Source: JABDFW01 sp035550215
GTDB lineage: Bacteria > Bacteroidota > Bacteroidia > Chitinophagales > Chitinophagaceae
Length of the DNA stretch: 64,000 nucleotides
Direction of reading: 5' to 3'
Assembly (NCBI GenBank): GCA_035550215.1
Contig: DASZPM010000028.1
Coordinates: 1-64,000, forward strand
How positions within the stretch are numbered: the stretch's first letter is position 1; every line of letters begins with the position of its first letter. Below the pieces are notes generated by a model, which ran no database searches, was not told the DNA's origin, and saw only the letters and a program-made list of their open reading frames with translations. This document shows, in pieces, positions 60,469 to 64,000 of the stretch. A program made the translations under genes and the position numbers.

Positions 60469-60476
60469 CAAAAGTA
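60469..60476 (-). promoter_or_regulatory. -7 box TACTTTTG for the porin operon
   Basis: A perfect TAnnTTTG on the minus strand only 7 nt before ATG 60461, implying a leaderless or very short leader. No -33 TTTG at the standard spacing. Confidence 0.5.
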
Positions 60477-60540
60477 TTTTGCGCATCTTCTAATGTCTTA
60501 CGGTATCAGGAATGGCGTTTACGGTTTGAGGAAAATGATT

Positions 60541-62142
60541 TTATACCCTATTTTCTATTGAGTCAACATCTTTGTGCAGGCTTATAGTGAACCATTTTTC
60601 AACCATCCGCGCTTCGTTACTTTTGAATCCCCTGTATGAATATTCGCCGGATGCCGGGTTGCAGGTATAGTCTTTCGCCCACTCATGGAAATGAGCGGCA
60701 GTTGATTCAACAGCATCCATTATAAAATCAATTTCATTGTTAGTCATGGTTGGGTGAATGGAAAGCCTTATCCAGCCGGGTTTACACAAGGCTTTGCCTT
60801 CACGAATGAAGTTGAGTACCTGGTGAGATTTTTGTTTGTTTACTGACAATAAAAAGTGCCCGTATGTTCCCGCGCAGGAACAACCGCCCCGTGATTGTAT
60901 GCCAAACCTGTCATTCAGGATTTTGACGACCAGGTTATAATGCGCACCGGTTATAATAAATGAAACAGCCCCCAGCCTTTCTTTTATTCTTCCTTCAAGC
61001 ACTTTTACATTTTTCATTTTGGAAAACCTGGCAAACATTCTTTCCAATATTTCCTTCTCCCTGCTTAGTATATTTTCAATACCCATTTCTTCTTTCAAAC
61101 GAACGCACAATGCGGCTTTTATCGCCTGCAAAAAAGGAGGAGTCCCACCGTCTTCCCTGTGTTCAATGCCTGCAGTATATTCATGAAACTTCCATGGGTT
61201 GGTATATACAACTGTACCACCACCAGGTTGGTCGGGGATTGCATTTTTATACAATTTTTTATTAAAAACAAGAATGCCCGGTGTGCCGGGGCCACCCAAA
61301 AATTTATGCATGGAGAAATAAACCGCGTCTAAATATGCGCTTTTTTCTCCGGGGTGCATATTAATATTTACATAGGGGGCACAGCAGGCAAAATCAACAA
61401 AGCATAAACCATTGTATTCGTGCAACAGCTTTGCAATAGCGTGGTAAGGTGTTTGAATGCCCGTTACATTTGAACACGCAGTTATGGCAGCTATTTTATT
61501 TTTTCGATGCTTATAACAGTTTAGCAGGCGTCTTAAATGGTTTAAATCAACATTGCCGTTTTTGCCAGGCTTTATTATTTCAACAGTAGCAATTGTTTCC
61601 AGCCACGAGGTGTGGTTACTGTGATGCTCCATGTGAGTTACAAAAACAACAGGCTTCAGCGCTTCATCTAATTGCAGGTATTCATTTAATGTCTCTTGTA
61701 CATTTCCTGCAACGCCCATTGGTGTGGGCAGTTTTTGCAGGCCCTCTTTTTTCACGTAATCCAGTATTCTTTCCGGCAATCTCAACCCTAATATCCTTTG
61801 CAGCTTGTTTACAGCGCTGGTCATCCCGCTGCCGCAAAAAACCAGTGCATCTTCATTACTTGCGCCTATATGCTGTTTAATAATTGCACGGGCTTTTTCA
61901 TAAGCCGTTGACATGAGCGACCCCGTAACAGTAGTTTCAGTGTGAGTGTTTGCTGCAAAGGGCAATATTTCCTTTTGCATAAATTCTTCAATGGGCTTAT
62001 AAGCCCTGCCACTCGCCGTCCAGTCTGCATAAACTATTTCCTTTCTGCCGAAAGGCGATTCAAAGGTCTGCCTGCGGCCGATGATATTTTTGCAGAATGG
62101 TGCAAAGAAATTTTCCAACGTGCTATTTTGCGCGGTAGTCAT
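60541..62142 (-). CDS. Class V aminotransferase-fold PLP enzyme (cysteine desulfurase-like)
   Basis: A 533-aa PLP enzyme of the NifS/CsdA superfamily. It has VYADWTASGRAYKPIEEFM at the start, VFCGSGMTSAVNK, HMEHHSNHTSWLE, the PLP Lys in YFSMHKFLGGPGTPG, and a Cys-rich loop SRGGCSCAGTYGHFLL where desulfurases carry the catalytic Cys. It is longer than typical desulfurases (about 400) because of C-terminal and internal additions. It lies 9 nt after a DUF4395 gene. Desulfurase, selenocysteine lyase or carbon-sulfur lyase activity is possible. Confidence 0.82.
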   Translation of the reverse strand: MTTAQNSTLENFFAPFCKNIIGRRQTFESPFGRKEIVYADWTASGRAYKPIEEFMQKEILPFAANTHTETTVTGSLMSTAYEKARAIIKQHIGASNEDALVFCGSGMTSAVNKLQRILGLRLPERILDYVKKEGLQKLPTPMGVAGNVQETLNEYLQLDEALKPVVFVTHMEHHSNHTSWLETIATVEIIKPGKNGNVDLNHLRRLLNCYKHRKNKIAAITACSNVTGIQTPYHAIAKLLHEYNGLCFVDFACCAPYVNINMHPGEKSAYLDAVYFSMHKFLGGPGTPGILVFNKKLYKNAIPDQPGGGTVVYTNPWKFHEYTAGIEHREDGGTPPFLQAIKAALCVRLKEEMGIENILSREKEILERMFARFSKMKNVKVLEGRIKERLGAVSFIITGAHYNLVVKILNDRFGIQSRGGCSCAGTYGHFLLSVNKQKSHQVLNFIREGKALCKPGWIRLSIHPTMTNNEIDFIMDAVESTAAHFHEWAKDYTCNPASGEYSYRGFKSNEARMVEKWFTISLHKDVDSIENRV

Positions 62143-62151
62143 GCAACAGGG

Positions 62152-62814
62152 TTATTTAGGTTGGGCGGAACTGAATACACCAAACAGGTCATATGGCTTC
62201 TTACTAAACTCACCGTTAAATAAAGCGGCCGTGAGAAAAATAAAGGCGATGAAAGCGGCTATGATAAGTACCTGGGCTGCGGATATTTTTTGAATATCCT
62301 GTTTTGATTTTATATCGCAAACTTCCCCGGGACAATACTGCGCTTTTTGCTTATAAAACAATGAATAAAATTTACAACCCAGGCAAATACCAAATGCCGA
62401 TTCGAAGAAGAGAAACACGAGGCAAACAAGACAAACAATCCCGGTTATAGGGCTGTACGAGTTGACGATTACAAGGAAGATAAACATGATTGCGGAAAGC
62501 ATAACCCCTATTATCCATGCAAACTTTTTTTGCTTTGCACCCACATATTCAGGTACCTGGTTGCGTACAATTAACCTGCCCATGATAAGGGTAGGAGAAA
62601 ATTTTGGGCTGATAAAAACACGAATAATAAAATCGGTAAAGAAAAGCGTAATGACATACTTTATGGGCACAAAATTGTTTTTGAAGAGTATAAGCATCAG
62701 CGAGGTAAACGTAGCTAAAAACAGTATGCCCGCTGAAGCCCTTATTTCCCGCTCATTTAAAACACGAATGTTATACCCTTGTACATTTTCGCCGAATTGT
62801 ATCAAATTACTCAT
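62152..62814 (-). CDS. DUF4395 membrane protein
   Basis: A 220-aa protein with about five membrane segments and the DUF4395 pattern: VLNEREIRASAGILF, FLFFESAFGICLGCKFY, and a cytoplasmic CPGEVC. The conserved cysteine pairs (CLGC, CPGEVC) suggest thiol, sulfur or metal handling. DUF4395 genes are often near rhodanese or thioredoxin genes; here the neighbour 9 nt downstream is a cysteine desulfurase-like enzyme. The start is ATG 62814. Confidence 0.87.
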   Translation of the reverse strand: MSNLIQFGENVQGYNIRVLNEREIRASAGILFLATFTSLMLILFKNNFVPIKYVITLFFTDFIIRVFISPKFSPTLIMGRLIVRNQVPEYVGAKQKKFAWIIGVMLSAIMFIFLVIVNSYSPITGIVCLVCLVFLFFESAFGICLGCKFYSLFYKQKAQYCPGEVCDIKSKQDIQKISAAQVLIIAAFIAFIFLTAALFNGEFSKKPYDLFGVFSSAQPK

Positions 62815-63148
62815 GGTTTATTTTTTTTGGTTGCATAAATTGGTTGAAAAGCCTGCAAATAACCTTCTTTGATGCGCTCTTTATGTATTTGCGCCACAAC
62901 AATAGATAATTAAACAAAACGGTGAAATGCCCTGTCAACAAACAACATTTCCTGGTACACATACGCCGCAAATGCGTCAACAATGCCCGTTTAAAGTCCC
63001 CGGAATTCGCAGCCGCCGTTTAGCGAAATTCCATAACGGCTGCACTTAATTGACTTTTTTTAGCCGTTCGTTTACCGGTATGCCAATTCTATAGACGGGA
63101 AAATAAAAAGGAAAAGATTTACCGATATTTATCACGCCAAACTGCAGT
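62815..63148. other. Divergent intergenic region with interleaved inverted repeats
   Basis: A 334-nt region between the DUF4395 gene (minus) and the LytS-type kinase (plus). No gene is seen. At 63002-63043 two inverted repeats are interleaved: GGAATTCGC with GCGAAATTCC, and GCAGCCG with CGGCTGC. No perfect -7 box is seen for either gene. Confidence 0.4.
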
Positions 63149-64000
63149 ATGAAAAAGATATTTAACATAAAGCGTTTTACCTTTTACCTGTGGATGGGCC
63201 TGGGGTATTTGGTGATAGGCGTATTGGGCAATATAAGCATGTACCCACAAACTGTACACCAGCGCAGTCTTAACGATGTTTGGCAGGTAATATACATACT
63301 CACCGTTAACTATTTTTTGTTTGAGCGTACCTTACCCAAGCTAAGCCGCAAGCATTTTTGGTATTCTGTGGCGCTTATTTTCGGGTATATTTTGTTGTAC
63401 TCCGGTGGCTTATGTTTATGGAATAGTATCGGCAAACTTGTACATGTGTTTACTGCAATACCGCCGCCCAAAGGCAAATCCTCCGGCGAGTGCAGCGAGG
63501 CGTTTGGCTACAGCGTTGGTTCGGTGATTTTCTTTGCCATTGTACGGCACATATTTAACCACCGACAGTTAAAACAGGCGGCACAGCAATTAAAAATTGA
63601 AAAGCAGCAGGCTGAACTGAATTATTTAAAGTCGCAAACCAACCCGCATTTTTTATTTAATACTTTAAACAACATTTATTCGCTCGCAAGGGACAAGTCT
63701 GATCTTGCACCAGATTCAATTTTGCGCCTGTCAAAAATATTGCGGTATATGCTGTATGAGGCAGGCGGCGAATACATCGCCATTGAGCAGGAACTGAAGA
63801 TCATCACTGACTATATCGGTCTTGAAAAATTGCGGTACGATGAATTGCTACGCATTAACTTTAACTACGATGTGGAAGACATGAAGCAGGCTTTACCGCC
63901 GTTGTTGCTGATACCACTTGTTGAAAATGCGTTTAAGCACGGCGCATCTGAAACAAGAGGCCGGCCGTATGTTGATATTCATCTGTCAGTTAAAAACAGG
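63149..64000 (+). CDS. LytS/YehU-type sensor histidine kinase, 3' end cut by the window
   Basis: An open reading frame of 284 codons starting at ATG 63149 and still open at the window end. Residues 1-140 hold about four membrane segments. A coiled coil follows (LKQAAQQLKIEKQQAELNYL), then the His_kinase (LytS) domain with QTNPHFLFNTLNNIYSLAR (phosphoacceptor His167) and the N-box LLLIPLVENAFKHG. Kinases of this family work with LytTR response regulators, normally encoded next door, so the regulator is probably just past position 64000. Confidence 0.9.
   Translation, partial: MKKIFNIKRFTFYLWMGLGYLVIGVLGNISMYPQTVHQRSLNDVWQVIYILTVNYFLFERTLPKLSRKHFWYSVALIFGYILLYSGGLCLWNSIGKLVHVFTAIPPPKGKSSGECSEAFGYSVGSVIFFAIVRHIFNHRQLKQAAQQLKIEKQQAELNYLKSQTNPHFLFNTLNNIYSLARDKSDLAPDSILRLSKILRYMLYEAGGEYIAIEQELKIITDYIGLEKLRYDELLRINFNYDVEDMKQALPPLLLIPLVENAFKHGASETRGRPYVDIHLSVKNR

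Noticed and set aside
275..62872. Many long antisense or out-of-frame reading frames inside real genes, for example 12812-13066 (+), 17678-18112 (+), 31181-31681 (+), 43505-43960 (-) and 52847-53422 (+)
   Set aside because: Each lies fully within a gene with clear family motifs, has no family features of its own, and shows biased low-complexity composition expected from the opposite strand.
1..64000. CRISPR arrays, tRNA/rRNA genes, insertion sequences, prophage or integron features
   Set aside because: I saw no regularly spaced direct repeats, no cloverleaf or rRNA-like sequence, no transposase or integrase motifs and no flanking target duplications on reading through both strands. This is by eye, so a tRNA or covariance scan could still find something short.

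Overview
The window is from a member of the Bacteroidota, most likely Chitinophagaceae or a near relative. Evidence: a sigma factor/FecR/SusC/SusD locus with an STN-type SusC; several perfect Bacteroidota -7 boxes (TAnnTTTG) directly upstream of genes; few Shine-Dalgarno-like sites; a Rho factor with a long acidic insertion; many SPII lipoproteins; and family choices (GH144, imelysin, deoxyhypusine synthase-like protein, DUF4395, DUF5522) typical of that group. Most of it reads as chromosomal housekeeping and metabolic DNA. I see no insertion sequences, phage genes, CRISPR arrays, tRNAs or rRNAs.

Layout. 0.1-4.8 kb: a LolD-like ABC ATPase and its FtsX-type permease (minus), divergent from a large two-module MacB-like permease (plus). 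5.0-6.9 kb: an LpxH-like phosphoesterase paired with a GT28-like glycosyltransferase. 7.0-12.1 kb: a carboxypeptidase-regulatory-domain protein, then trmB, a DUF5522 protein, a cysteine-less alkyltransferase-like protein, a secreted CocE-type hydrolase and ferritin. 12.1-16.6 kb (minus): three genes of unknown function (multi-span membrane protein, secreted barrel-like protein, cytoplasmic GHSLG hydrolase). Two of them carry the same leader element exactly 16 nt before their start codons. 16.8-25.3 kb: a GH63-like glucosidase, a FIST sensor protein with a hybrid histidine kinase, a DegT aminotransferase, a lipoprotein and a deoxyhypusine synthase-like enzyme. 25.4-26.9 kb: HxlR/DUF3291 divergent pair and a TPR protein.

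26.9-32.8 kb (minus): a six-gene carbohydrate operon with a symporter and its small partner, a GH88 unsaturated uronyl hydrolase, a sugar isomerase/epimerase, a Gfo/Idh/MocA dehydrogenase and an SDR. It looks built to import and degrade uronate-containing oligosaccharides. 32.9-41.3 kb (minus): M28 peptidase, TatC, a REC-kinase whose phosphoacceptor Asp is Asn, a CNNM/CBS protein, an LptC-like lipoprotein, an outer-membrane protein, CoaX and a Lon-substrate-binding-domain protein. 41.4-45.0 kb (plus): GT2 glycosyltransferase, Rho and free-methionine-(R)-sulfoxide reductase. 45.0-54.6 kb (minus): a polysaccharide utilization locus (ECF sigma, FecR, SusC, SusD, LamG lipoprotein, GH144), probably for beta-1,2-glucan and controlled by trans-envelope signalling.

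54.7-64.0 kb: a solitary paaA-like gene (plus); a DUF983 protein; a porin/Rieske/imelysin/di-heme-oxidoreductase operon suggestive of iron or redox work in the periplasm; a class-V aminotransferase-fold enzyme with a DUF4395 membrane protein; and the 5' part of a LytS-type sensor kinase that runs off the end.

Most novel candidates: the 12.1-16.6 kb triad with its duplicated leader element, the orphan PaaA, the porin/Rieske/imelysin/DHOR operon, and several proteins in which a hallmark catalytic residue is replaced.
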